Assembly: GCA_032871835.1 (NCBI GenBank)
Contig: CM065297.1
Location: 43,897,098-43,961,097 of the forward strand
Origin: Dipteronia dyeriana
Lineage: Eukaryota; Streptophyta; Magnoliopsida; Sapindales; Sapindaceae
DNA: 64,000 bases
Direction: 5' to 3'
Part shown: positions 44,268 through 59,200 of the stretch, piece by piece
How the letters are laid out: the number at the start of each line of letters is the position of its first letter
How positions within the stretch are numbered: the stretch's first letter is position 1
Notes under the pieces: model-generated
What the model saw: the letters and a program-made list of their open reading frames with translations, nothing else
Told to the model about the DNA's origin: nothing
Databases searched by the model: none
Position numbers and translations under genes: made by a program

Positions 44268-47200
44268 CTGCCCATGCCAGAAGAATTAGCTGAATTTTCA
44301 ATGGATCACAAACAGGATATACTATAAAGCTGTACACAGAATAACTAACCAAGAGCATCCCACTAAAATTGCACAACTGAAAACCATCTTTGTGACAAGT
44401 CATTGTCAAGATCAACAAATTATGGAGAAATGGGGAGACTGTTAAGAACTAACAGAGACTAAGACAATCACTTGATTAAACTATTAAGCTGACGGGGAAT
44501 GACCAAAGGACTTGAGAATTATCATAAGTTTTAGTTTGTTTTACATTCAAAATAATAATTCTTTAAGATTAATTTAGGTTAGCTTTATGCCTTTATCATT
44601 ATCAGTAGTTTTTATCAAGAGTCCCCTTCTTATCTTTTGTGCTCGGCTACTATAAAAAATACAAACCATTATTTGTATCAATCTCTTATTATAAGAATCT
44701 CTATTTTATATACAAAAAATAGTTATCATTTGTCACCTTATGTTCTTATTGACTTGTTCAAACCATCACACTACAAGAAAAAAGGTGTTTGATGGCACTC
44801 TTTCATGATGCATTTTTTTTTTTTTTGTCAAGATGTGTGATGGTTTTTAAAAACCATCATAAACTCTTGATGTTCTAAAAAAACCATCACAAACTCTTGA
44901 TGGTTTGTAAAAAACATCATAGCAATTTGATGGTTTTTTAAGCGTCAAGGGATGTTGAAGTTTTAAAATCATAGAAAAATTTCAAACGTTTTGAAATTCG
45001 CACCTACTCACATATTTCCCTCCTTTGATGCCCTAATTCTAAATGAATTATTGATAGGGCAAATATGTAATTTTATTATTAAGGATTATTTAGTAATTTA
45101 ACATAACTTATATATAGGAAACAAACCCTAGTTATCATTTTAACACCATCACCCACCAAACTCCTCTCTCTCTCTCTCTCTCTCTCTCAAGTCTCACACC
45201 CACTGTTCAACTCTACTCAAGTCTCTTATCGTCAACATCTCTTTCTTGATTTTGATTTGTGAATATTTTTTCATCTCTACAATTATAAGTCTAAAGTTTT
45301 TCATCTCTACGTAAGAGACATGGCCGTCCATAAGGTTCTTGATGGCGAAAAACGTTGGTTCCTTTGTTTTTTTATTGAATTATTACTTTCCTACTTTCTT
45401 GATTCTGATCCGTGATTATTTTTTTTTCATTTAAGATATTGTTTTACGACAGATCAACAACCACCCAAATAATTTTGGTTAAGCGTCACCCACACCTACA
45501 CCGTTCACCCGCCGCCACACACATCGCCCTTTGCCAATGCGTGTAGTACCACACCATTACCACTATCCAATTTGTTCCTTCATGACCTAAAACCTTCCAT
45601 TCTCAACCAACCCCAAAATCAGCTCCTATTAGCCTAGATCTAGGTCACGAGACCCCCGCACCATTATCCTGATTCCAACTAACGACAATTGGAGCTTCTA
45701 CAGCGATCCACCGAATTCAAAAGCTATCGGCAACCAAACCCCAAGTGTTTTCGGTGTTGCCTCGATCTATGATAAACCCCACACACCGCTACTATTTCGA
45801 TGAATCACCACTTTCCATATTCAGCATGGTTACTGCAGTTTAATGCAAAACCAACATTAGAATCACGTACTTTAATGATCGGTCTGCTAGAACTTACTGT
45901 TACTGGAGTCGAACAACCGTCAAATGGTGCCCTTTGAGTTTGCTTAAACATAACCTTCACATCATAGGCCAAAAGGAGTTTGAACGAGAGAACCACTTGG
46001 TTAAAATTGTTTACACACTAACGGCTTGTTTGTTACATGGGATTGGACTAATCTCAATCCAATCCAATGATAATCCCATGTTTGGAGACATTGGATTGGA
46101 TTGGATTGGATTGTGTAATCCGGTGGGACCCGTTTTTAATGATTTAATCCTGCAAAACACATGATTAATGGCCCACCTATTTGGTAGATTTAATAGTCCC
46201 ACGTCATGCCAGAGTACTTTCTTTTTCATTTTTTTTCCAGAAAGTAAGAAAGTTGAGATAAAGTGGAAGTTAAAGTTGAGATTATTCATCACAACCCAGA
46301 AAATCTTCAAAAATAAATTCCTCCGTCCGGTGGGATTCACCACAAGCCAAAAAAATAAAATTGAAAATCAAAGATCTTCAAAAGAAATACAAAAAAAAAT
46401 GTCTAAAACTCTAGCAAAATCACTTCAAATGTGAATGTTAACTGCACCAGATTAAGCACAACCCTTAAGATCACCTTCCAAAAAATCAAAAAGGAAGCGT
46501 GAGTCATTGTTACACAACATTGAAATCTTCATCAGGGTCTCTCTAGGGTTTTCCTATTGCTTTCCTTCTAATCCCTCATTTGATCTTCAATTGGTGAGGC
46601 TTGTCTCCATCTCTGGATCTACAATCTTCTCTTTTTGAACTCCAAAGACTGTTTAGGATTTGGGTGTTTCAATAATTAGTCGGTTTTGGGGACGAGATCT
46701 AAAACATCTCATCTTTCAAAGGTTGGAGACGAGATTCGAAATGTCTCATCTTTCAAAGATTGGAGACATCTTCACATATTTTTGTGGTCACAAATACTAA
46801 TCCTTAATTTACCCAAAAAAAAAAAAAAACTGCACCAGATCTACACATAGAGCCGGTGAAGGATCATATATGTTGCTCGTTCTCTGTCAAAGACACCAAG
46901 TCCCACTTCGCCCTATCCCAACCTTTTAGAGCTTGCCATTAGTTTGATCTCAACCGTCATTTCGTGGATATCTAGTTCTCTACAGCGCCGCCGAATCACA
47001 GCACCTGGTGGTTCCCTCTAGGCGAACGAGTCTTCTTCTGATCTTACCTCTTCAACCTCTCCCTTCAACCTGTAATGATTTTTCTAATTAAAATAGTATT
47101 ATTATATTTTGAAATAATTTATAATTTAAAACAAATTACTATATTTAGCCTAATCCCATATTTTACCAAACCAAATATGATATTAATTCAATCCAGTCTC

Positions 47201-50200
47201 ATGTTTCTCTAAACACAGCATACTATTATTTTAGTCCAATTCAATCCAATCCAATCCAATCCAGTCTCATCTAATCTCAATCATATACCAATCAAATCTC
47301 ATCTAATCTCATACTCATCTCAATCCAATCCAAACCCATGAAACAGTCCAATCTAATCATGTGCACCAAACAAGGCCTAATGGTGAGAGAGTGAACCTAA
47401 GACTTCCCTAAGTCAATATCTAAACTGAACCTTAAGGTTAGGCAGTTGTTGGACGAATTCATGGATATCACCTTCATGTGTCCCTTCTTTCTTTCTAAAC
47501 ACATATTTATAGCAAACTATCTTTTGATCTTTCGATTACAAAACCAGCTCCCAAACAGAGTTCTTATCAAGAGATTGCATCTCTTTTGACATAGAAATCA
47601 TCCAACTTTCCCGATCATCACTTGCTATAGCTTTTTAAAGCATGGTTGGATCTCCGATTGACATTTAGAACATAACTAACTTTGTCTTGATCAAACCAAT
47701 ATCTTTCAGGTTTCTTGCGATCTCCCTTGAGTTTATCCAGTGTTATGCTTCTCTAAAATTGTTGCTCAAGTTTTTAAGTAGGTAGTCTCGTTCCTGCAAC
47801 AGTGATAGCTCTACCTAAGCCTATACATGTGACTGTTATTGTTGCTCTACACTTTCCTCATTAATCCCTTCATCATGATCCACTTGCCCGTGCTCAATCT
47901 GAGCAAGATCTTCTTCTATGACCCATTTGATTAGAGGAAATTCTACAACATCAGTTTTATTCACCTCACTTGTCATAATTTTATTTAGGGTAATAGTCTT
48001 CTCATCAAAAACGACATCTCTACTTAACACTTTAATCTTGTTGACAAAATCTCATAACTTGTAGTTCTTCACTCCATTATCAAAACCAAGCAAAAAATGC
48101 ACTCAAGTGACTTTGGCTTGAGTTTGGTTCTTTCATCACTTGGAATATGAGCATATGCACTGCAACCAAAAACTCTTAAATAGGAATAATCAACAAGTAT
48201 TCTAGACCATACCTCTTCAGCACACTTATAATCAAGAACCTTCGAGGGTGATCCGTTAACCAAGTAGAAAGCGTGATTAACCGCTTCTGCCCAAAACATG
48301 TCGAGCAATCCTGCATGAAAACACATGTTTCTCTCTCATTCCATGAGAGTTCTATTCATCCTCTTTGCTGCCCAGTTTTGTTGAGTTTTTTTCACCGTAA
48401 AATGCCTTGTGATACCTTTTTCCTTGTAGAACTATAAGAACTTGTCTCTATAATCACCTCCGTTGTCACTTCTCAGATATCTGATTTTTCTGCTCGTTTG
48501 GTTTTCTACTTCAGCTTTCCACTCTTTAAACTTTGTGAAAACTTCGGATTTCTTTCTCATGAAGTAAACCCATACCCTTCTCGAAAAATCATCTAAAAAA
48601 GTAACAAAATACCTTGAACCTCCCTCTTAGTTGGTGTAGGACCTCATATGTCTCTATGAATATAGTAGTACGTCTCTTTGCTTCTTTTCTCGGTCTGTAA
48701 CCTTGAACGACGTCTTTGTTTGCTTCCTAAGAGTACAATACTTGCAGAATTTCAGTTTGCAGAAACTAACTCCTTTCAATTGATCTTTCTAGTGTAGTTC
48801 TTGCAACCCCTTTTGACTCGTGCCAGCTCAGCCTCGTCCTTCTCTGTAGATATTGTCGCTTCACTTACTATTCTAGTCCCCCGAAGCTTGTATAGAGTGT
48901 TAGGCTAAATATCACCTTTCATCATGACCAATAAACCCTTTGAAAATCTTGAGTATCCCTTTCAGAACAATACTTGTAACCGGCTTTTTCTAAAGTGCAC
49001 AAAAATATTAAATTCTTAGCTTAGAAACATGTCTGACCTTATCCAATACCCTAACAATTTTGTCATGCATTCTGATTTTCACTTATCCAACACCTAGGAT
49101 CTTGCACGGTGAATCATCTCCTGTCAAAAACTTCTCCACAGCTCCTTTCCTCATACGTGTCGAACCATTCTTTGTTAGCACACATATGGAACGAACAATC
49201 GGTATCCAAAATCAAATGTTTGCCAGCATTGGAGCTCGATGTTACCGCAAGAAGTTCTCCGTCACTTTCATCTGAAGTAACCACATTGGTTGTACTTGAA
49301 TTCCTTATCATCGCCTTTGCTTTCCTTTCTTGCCATATCTTGCAATTCTTTTTCCAGTGATCAGTAGCACCACATGTAAAGCAACCCTTGTTCTCGTTTT
49401 CTTATCCCTTGGATTTTGATCTAACTTTGTTGCCAGATTTATCTTATCTGCTTTGCGACCGGCCCCTCTCTTTGCCTTTGACATACAGACCACGTGCTTG
49501 AGGGCCTTCGGTATTTTCATCCATCTTGACATAAGATTGGATAGCTTCCATAACCTCATCTAGCTTCAGACTTTCCTAACCAAACATGATTGTGGTCCTA
49601 AAGTGCTTGAACGAAGGCAGTAGAGATCTCAACAGTAAAAACGCTTTGCCGTCATATTCATACTTCACATCCACCGTTAATGAAATCTGTCAAATAAACT
49701 TGCAGATTCCCACCTTCCATCCAATGATAAAATAGTTCAGCTTTCACGAAAAGTTTGTTAGAGAAAGTTTTACCCCTGTAAACTTTCTCGAGCTTATCCC
49801 ATGTCTCTTTAGCGTTCATATCCTTGTTGACATTAAGCATCACATTGTCGGCAAGATGTAGCTCAATAAAGCTCTTTGCCTTTACGTCCATTAGCTTCCA
49901 CTGAGCATCTGTAGTTTTCGTTGGCTTCTTCTCCATTCTGAGAATAGCATGATGCAGATCTTGCTGAATCAGTACAATCTTCATCTTCCTCTGCCATAAC
50001 GTGAAGTTACCCTTCCCATCAACTTTCTCAATTATGATGGGCTTCACATCATTGATCTTATCACCCGTCATCTCAAAAAACATTATGACCAAGCTCTGAT
50101 ATCAATTTGATGATTTTAAACTCTCTTATAGACCATTTTATTTTCGTTAGATTCCAATGATAAACTTATAGGATAATGATATGCAAATATACGGAATAAA

Positions 50201-53200
50201 ATATGAACAATAAAGAAAACACACCGCACAAGACAGGAATTTTCAGAGGTTCAACTAACTTTATCTACGTCCTCGTGTGATCTATCTTGAGAAATCACTA
50301 GTACAAGGGAGTAAAAACACTAGGTTACAAGAAACTTATTGAAACCCCTTAGCTAATTCCCAAAAACCTTGCAAGAACCTCTCTATAACTCCGGCTCCCT
50401 CCCCTTGTACACTTGTCGATTTTTTGTGTGAAAAATAAGCTCCCAACAACCTATATTTAATATCGCATTTTAAAGTTATCAATATAGGACTTGTCACAGA
50501 ATATCTCGAAAAATAAATCTTTTTCCCTTTTATCGTCCCAATCCTTATAAGACTTAAATATTTTCAAAGAAAAATGTGATCGGAAAGACAACTCTATTAT
50601 CCTAGAAAATTGTATTGCCAGCCTCAACCAAAAACATACCCAACTCTCTTTAATTAAAAAAAATTGAATTTTGAAGGAGAAAATAAACGACTAGAGAATC
50701 CCAGTCTCAAGAGAAAATTGAAAATTTTTAAAAACAAATAGAAAAGGAAGTCTTCCATTCATAATGCTTTTCGGAATAGGAAAAAACATATAGTTACTAT
50801 TCCCTATTAGTCATGACCACAATTCGAACCGTGGAACTCACTCGTAACCATGTAAAATGAATCATAACCGAAACCGTGGAACCGGTTCAGGAACCGTGAC
50901 TGGAACCGTGGAACCGGTTCAGGAACCGTAACCAGAACCGTAGGTCTTAAGGTTCGGTTCCGGTTCACCCAACAAAAAAAAACAGCCTGAAACCGACGGT
51001 TTGAACCACTGACTTGGTTCCGGTTCTTGAACTGCCGGTTCCTGACCAATTTTCTTTTTTTCTTCTAAAAAGTATTTTTGTATTTTTTTCAAAGCAAACC
51101 GTTAGAGCCCAACGGCTGTTTTAATTTTTTTTTCCTTTTTTTTCCTTTTTTTTCCCACTTTTTTCTATAAGTACCTCCCCCTCCCCTAATTCATTTCTTT
51201 TCACACCAATTCTCTGTCAATTCTTCTAATTCTTTTCAATTATCTCTCAATTAGTCAATTGTTTATATTTATTGTATTGCAATTATTTTTTTTAATCAAT
51301 TAAAAATCATTGTCAACAATTTTTAAAAATTTATTTCTAAGAAAAAAAAAATTCAAATTTATTTCCACCCATTAATTTTAATTTTAATTTTAATTTTCTC
51401 CAGAGTTTTTATACAAATCATTGTCAGCAATTTTTTAAAATTTATTTCCAAGAAATTTTAAAAATTTATTTTCACCCATTTATTTTAATTTTTTTCAAAA
51501 GTTATTTTACAAATTAATTTTTTAAATAGCAAATGGAAGTGGAAGTGGAAGTGGAAGTTGAGTAGAAGACGTTCCACCAAGGCGTTCCATTTCCAGGAAA
51601 GTAAGGATCGTACGTTGGAGCCAATTCTGGTTCAACCGGATAATATCGGTTTTGATGACACCGCTTACCATGAGTTCCTACAAGTCAATCTTGAATCCCT
51701 AAACTATCCAACCAAATCCCTTTTTAATAATTTACGAATCTAATGCTAGCTAGCCTAACAGCCCTAGCCCAAGCAATATGACAAACCAATCAGAAAATAT
51801 GCCTGATTTCTCTGCATTTCTAGATTTTGAAGACCACATATTGAAAAGGTCTTAGAGAAGGATAAGAAGCCCAAATATGATATATTCGTCTCCACTTGAA
51901 GAAAGTTACGAAAGAGGATAGAACATGTTAGGCGGTGTGCAATTACGGCCCTAAATAATTTAAGTGGACTATATATGGAGGATACGGCACATAAGGAAGC
52001 ATATTACGACCCGTCATCCAGCAGAACATGCTAGGGTGAGTACACAATCTCAAATTTCCAGGTTTGCTACCCCTAACACACAATTATTTAAATATAGTTA
52101 TCAAGCTAATTCTTCTCATGGTAGCTGTAGAACATTTAACTTTAAGTTTTGATGAAAAATGTTGGTTTTCTTAAATATTGTCATAAAATATTAAATCCTG
52201 ATGTATGTCGTGTTTCTAGAACCACTCACACGTACAATGTATGATATCTATAAAACAGAAAAAACATTTTTGAAAAATTATTTTGAGAACTATAAAGCTC
52301 GTGTTTCAGTATGTGCCTACATATGGATTGACCATTGACGAATGCATTCATACTTAGGTGCAACTTGCCATTATATGGACAAAGCATGAACAATACAAAA
52401 AAGAATTCTTATATTTTAATGATGCATATACTGTTGAATATGAAAATAATTTTGAAGAGTACAAAATTGAACGCAGAATTTTTTCAATTGGTTTTAATAA
52501 TGTTTCTGCCAACATGGCAACTATTCATGCTTTCAATTTTAATAGCAAGCTTTTCATCAAAGATGTGTGTCATGTTTTAAATTTGTGTTCAAAAATGTTT
52601 GGAAATTATTCAAGCTTCTATCAAACTCATTAAGGATGCCCTCTCTTATTTGTAGAAAAATCCTAATCATATGAAAGTATAGGTAAGATTTTGTAAACAG
52701 GCAGGTAGACGTCTCATTAGATTTTCTCGTGATGTTCCAACACGTTGGAACTCTACTTATAAATTGCTTTGTGAAAGTTATGATTATAGGGATTTAATAG
52801 TTTCCTTTATGCAATATAATGCTAGTCAAATCAATCTTTATCCACACCATTGGGATGTTTGTACAAAAATTTGTAATTTGTTACAAGTTTTTAAAGTGCT
52901 ACTAACAATTTGTCTAGTATTTATAATCCTACTACTCAATTATTAATATTGAGAGTTGTAATATTGTCGGTGCATTTACTGATTGTTCATCTGATATATA
53001 ATTAGAGGCATGCATTGAAGCTATGAAAAACAAAAATAGTTAGACTATTATAGGGAGCTTCCAACTATTTGCCTGCTTGCATTGTGTTTTGACCCACGTA
53101 AAATAGAAAATTTGACAGATTATTTCACTATTTATTATGAATGTTTAGATATAGAAGTAGATATTAATACTTATTGTTCTACAATTAAAACATTATTTTA

Positions 53201-56200
53201 TTAGTTATATGATGAATATTGTAGAATTTATAGTCTATCATTGATCATTAGTGTTCCATACTTCCACAAACTGAAAACCTCTCCCAAACTCGATCTTCCG
53301 GAGTGTTGGGAGAAGGGTTTGCACTGTTATCCTAAAAAATCAAAAGATTACGAGGTTCTTCTTCTTCATTAAGTTCGGTCTCATATTCTGAGATTGAAAC
53401 TTATCACGGTACCAATTTTGAGTTTATAGGAGACAGTGATATGAATCAATTTGATATTCTACATTGGTGGAGGGAACGTAAAAATCACTTCCCAATCTTG
53501 TCTATAATAGCCAAACAGATTCTTACAACACCGGTTTCTACAGTGGTTGTGGAACAGGGGTATAATAGCCAAACAGATTCTTACAACACTGGTTTCTACA
53601 ATGGCTGTGGAACAGGAGTTTAGCGCCGGTAGAAATATTCTGGACCCAAGACTGCCGCTTTTGAGTCCAAAATCAATTCAAGTCAAAGTCTTTGTTCATG
53701 ATTGGACAAAGGCAGAATACAGACAAAAAGAAATCGAACAAGAAGCACTATACGATTTCTTTGATGACGACCACACCATCAGAACGGAAGGCAGCAACTA
53801 GTTACAGACTAACAAATAAAAAAGGCAATAAAATGTAAAAGAACTACGTGGTCATTGATTCCTCTAAACCCCAAGAGAATACGTAAGCAACTTAATTGTT
53901 GTACAAATTAAGTGCAAGAGCAATTTTAATTTTTTTAGTTTTATACTTTTATTTCAATTTATGTATTTAGTTTTGTTTCATTTATTTTAATTTCGGCTTA
54001 TGCATTAAAATTCATTTACAATTTTACATTATTACATGTCTTATGTTTTGTTAAATTTTTTTCAAGTTAGTATAATAGTATATTAAAAAAAATGAGAACC
54101 GAACTGGACGAACCGCCGGAACCGTGGGCATGACTATTCCCTATAACAAAGATTTTTCTGAAAAATAAATACAAACAAAAGTCAGACCTGTCCAAATGTC
54201 TACTGAAATGGTGGATTATTGCAAAAAGGAAATCCACGACTTATTACAAAAGCAACTTATCACACTTTCTAAATCTTCTTGGAGCAGTCTTGCCTTTTAT
54301 GTTCAAAAGAATGCTGAAATAGAAAAAGGAGTTTCTAGGCTAGTTATCAATTACAAATCATTAAATGATGCTTTCCAATGGATAAGATATCAAATTCCTA
54401 ATAAATCTAAATTATTAAAAAGACTTTACAATTCTACTATATTTTTAAAATTTGATATAAAATCAGGATATTAGCAAATCCAAATTGCTTAGCAGGATCA
54501 GGATCGTTATAAAACAGCTTTTATTGTTCCCTTTGGACAATATAAATGGAATGTTATGTATTTTGTTCTTAAAAATGCTCCTAGTGAATTCCAATGTATT
54601 ATGAATGAAATGTTCAATCCTTATACTGAATTTTCCATTGGTTATATTGATGATGTGCTTCTATTTTCCAACAATATTGACCAACACTGGAAACATATTG
54701 ACATATTTCTTAAAACCATAAAACACCATGGTTTAGTGATTTCTGCCCCAAAAATCAATTTATTTCAACACATCCGATTTTTGGGTCATAATATCAAAAG
54801 AGGAACCATTGTTCCTATCCAAAGGAGTCTAACTAAAAAATTTCCTGATTAAATTAATGACAAAAAACAATTACAAAGGTTTTTTGGATGTTTAAATTAT
54901 ATTGCAAATTTCTACCAAGAATTACGTATGATTTGCAAACCCCTTTTTCAAAGACTAAAAGCAAATCCTTTACCTTGGACAGAAGAACACAGTTTTGTTG
55001 TCCGACAAGTAAAACATGTCAAGAGATTGCCATGTATGTTTATTTGTCATCCCATTGCTCTTAATATTGTTGAAACGGATGCTTCCGAATTAGGATATGG
55101 AGGCATCTCAAAGTAAGTTATTAATAGCAAAGATTGTTTGGTTAGATATGTTTTAGGTTCTTGGAACGATACTCAACAAAAATACTCCACCATCAAAAAA
55201 GAAATTCTAGTTATCGTTTTGACCATACAAAAATTACAAGACGGTCTTATTAACCAAAAGTTTGTTTTAAAAGTAGATTGCCAATCGGCCAAATTCATTT
55301 TGAAAAAAGACGTAAAGAATCTGACCTCCAAACAAATCTTTGCTAGATGAAAAGCATTATTATTTGATTTTGATTTTACTATTGAATATATCAAAGGATT
55401 TGACAATAGCCTTCTAGATTTTTTGACCAGAGAATTTTTATAGGGAAAGAATCACAAGTAGCAATCGTGGTGGCAAAGGTGGGAGGAGTATTAGGCCATC
55501 AATATTGCTTACACTTTTTTTAATTTCTTTTATACTTTTCAGTTTTACATCATGTACCACCAACCCACCATCACTAATGATAGTTAGACTCCACATAACT
55601 TAGTGTGTGTCATCAGTATGGGATCACTTCCCAACTGTTTTATCGTTATTTTATCTTCTTTATGAATCAGATATGTATGGAATTAAAGAAATATAACAGC
55701 CGGGAATTTTACCTTTTTTAGAGATGGTGAAAAGTTTTGGGTGGGACGGCCTCAAGCTCTCAAAGAGAGACATCCACTCAAACTGACAATTGGCATAAAA
55801 TAGTATATTAGTGGCTAAAGTTGTGTGCATACTAGTGAGCTCGGCGCATATAAAATAGTTTGGAACGACTAGGCGGAGTCAACGACTTTGACTCCGGGTA
55901 GCCAGATTTTTCCGACCATATTGGCCGATTTTCTTTCGACCGCCTAATAGGCCAATTTGGCCTAAAGGGGACGACCGACGTCCGCCTAGCATATAGGTGG
56001 CACCTATGCGTCTGTTTTTTCCGATTTTTCGATGACCGAATAAGAGTGAGGGTGAATATTTAGAATACCGTCTGCAAATTCTCTTGACACTTGTGGCAGA
56101 AAAACAGTATGTGAACCTTAATAAATGCTCTATCCTACAATATAAAGTAATTTTCTTAGGGTTCATTATTTCTGTACATGGTATCATTGCTGACTCTACG

Positions 56201-59200
56201 AATGTGTGACATGTAGCCATGTTTTTAAAGTAGATTGTCCGTTTGTATGGGTTACCCGTTACTATAGTGTTTGACCATGATATGCAATTTGTGAGCTATT
56301 TTTGGAAGACAATATGAAAATTATTTGGTAGAAAGACAAAATGAAAGAGAACATAATATTTTTTTAAGATTTTTTCACAATGCCTTTCAACATAATAGTA
56401 TAGATATTTATAGGGAATGACCAAATGAGATGCCCTTTTACATGAGTGATCGGAGGGTATCGGCTTTTATGATAAACAGTGCCCCATTCTTACAATATTT
56501 TACTATTTGTAATTTGTGTCAAATGACATTTCTGCCTCTACACTTTTCTACCTCCTAGTTTTGTCTTTTAGTCAAAAAAGTAGTTGATGACCGGTGTCTA
56601 TACCACACATTCTTGTCCTTCACATGTCCTACCGGTACTTTTTTAATCTTTCACCCTCTCATTTTTATTATTCTTATCCATTAGTGACGTCGCTTTCACA
56701 ATTTTGTATTCTTCACATTCCAAGCCTACAAACAAAGCGAAATGTAAAAACCATCTTTTTTCTGAAAAGACACTCTACTCCTACATACAAAGGGATATGT
56801 CCATTTAAGGGTCACCGCCCGATCAGTGCCAAGGGCCTTTTCAAAGGAAAGGTCATCTGAAGTCTCAAAGCTTTATGGTATCTTGTAGCAAGTCATCTCC
56901 TCAAGGAATAATTTGCCCTGAACAATAATATGGTTATTGCGCTAGTACCTTTCGGAATTCGGCAACCCTTTCACATACCCAAAACCAAAAGAAGAGGGAA
57001 AAGATTGTAGACATGCTTAAAGTTCCATCCATTCTTCATTGAATAAAAATGGAGAATTTCTCTCAGAGACATAGCCACTTGATTCAGAGGAACGAAATGT
57101 TAAAAGCCAAGCCAACGAACAAGATTCTGAGACCATTAGGATTAATTTGAATATGTGCTAAGTGGAAAAGATGGAGAAAATAATGTAGAGCGGGATGAAA
57201 CGTAAAGGATATAGAGAGCTTTAAGGTGGTTGCGTAAGAAAATAAGTTCACCAGACCCATAACTAGTAGCCTGGCCTACATTACCTACAAAGTCAAATGA
57301 GCAAAGAGTAACCGCTTTAGGGATGAAGAACTCTTTTCTCAATTTTTCCAACTTATCAACAAGAGCCCTAATGAGACGACACATGGAAAAGAATAGTAAA
57401 AATATAGGAAAGAGATTAAAAAGCACCTGAAGGTCATGTGAAGGACAAGAATAAGAGTGTGGTATTGATACCTATCGTTAGCTACTTTTTGCCCAAAAGA
57501 CAAAACTAGAAAGGAGAAAAGCGTAAGGGCAAAAAATGTCATTTAGCACATAAAATGACAAATTGTAAACTAATGTAAGAATGAGGCCATGTTTATCATA
57601 AAAGTTGATTCTCTCCAATCACTCATGTAAAAGGGTATCTCATTCCCTATAAATACATGTACTATTATGTTGGAAGGCAAAGTGAAAAAATCTTAAAAGA
57701 ATAATATTATGCTTTCTCTTCATTTCTCTTTCATTTTGTCTCTCTTATCTATGAAACAGAAGCGAATCACATTTACCACTCATAAGTTCTCATTTGTTTT
57801 TCATTCCCAGACTGATGGTCAAACTGAGGTAGTTAGCAGTAGTTTGGAAAACCTTCTTAGGCGTGTAGTAGATGATAAACCATATAATTGCGACTCCTTC
57901 CTTCCCATGGTTGAGTTCGCTTATAATAATTCAAACCACACAACCATAGGAAAAATCCATTTATGGCTGATCACGACATTTCCCCTCACAAACGTATTGA
58001 TTTGAACCATTACACTTGAATCACATTCTTCTCATTTTCTAAGGATTTTGTCCATCATATGTGTGACTAGTTGTAATGCGGTGCCAAATCACTTAATGGT
58101 AATTATAAATTGGTTGTTGACGTACACCATACGCCTATAGAGTTTGTTAGGGGTGGCTGTTATGGTTCGATTGTAATCTACCCAATTCCTAAAAGGTCAA
58201 AAAAATTGCATGTTTGTGAAATTGGCCTAAATCTTGTTCTTAAAAGATCTAATGTTTATTTACTTGATTTGCCTGTATACTAGACTATTAGTCCAGTGTT
58301 TAATATGGCAGATTTGCATCCTTACCAGTGTCATTCCATAACCTTGTTGTCTTGCCTTTCATCGGTTGCAGCCAATCACATCGATCAGGTTGAACAGATT
58401 TTGGATGACTGCCTGGTCACCTCTACTCAAGGGTAGTCAACAATTTTTCTCCACCAGTATGGTTGTTCTACGAGGGAAGACACTTGGATGTCGGAGCATG
58501 GGATTCGTGGTCTTGCTCGGTCATTGGAGGATTATTTGCAGCACCACTCATCAAGGATGAGTTGTTTTAAATCGGGAGCGAATGGAGCGAATGGATGGCG
58601 AATTACGTAAGGACTTGAGAACCTGTGTTAGGCATAAGTTCTAGGGAGGGAAATAGTTATTTGGACATTATCTTCTGTTTTCTTTTGTTTTATCTTTACA
58701 ACAATTATCTCTTTTAAGAGATTAGTTTAGGTCATCTTTATCATTATTAAGAGTTCCTTTGCTCTTCTGTGTGTCTGGCCACTTCAAAGTCTTTTTTAAG
58801 TCCGACTTGAATGAATAAAGAATAAAGATTAGACACATTTTCGAACCTTCTTTCTACTTTTTCTCCTGTTGTCCTTCTGGTTCTACATCATAAACTTTTG
58901 ACCTCTTAATTGGTGAGACAAACACCGACTAAATACTTGCAAGTGTTTCACAATTTATGTATATGGAGTAGTTTGCATACTACGCACCTCTACGATGCAA
59001 GCCCATAATGGAAGAATACATCTGCAGAATTGTTAATGCATAAAATAGATGAAAGCACTGTAGGATGTTCTAGTTTAAGCAAATATTGAATATTGGAAAT
59101 AATGGAGATCTATCGATATGTACAAATAGCAGTTTGATGCTGGTGTATGTGTGCACATATTTAGTTGTGTTTGCTAATAAGCAAATCATTTATTTTGTGC

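Noticed and set aside
45805..46018. Continuation of the copia reverse transcriptase left of the Tourist element
   Set aside because: Translations on minus do not give convincing RT blocks, so the copia was ended at the Tourist border.
54145..55445. A gypsy reverse transcriptase
   Set aside because: The block types and the RNase H end resemble caulimovirids, and no integrase or LTR is associated with it.
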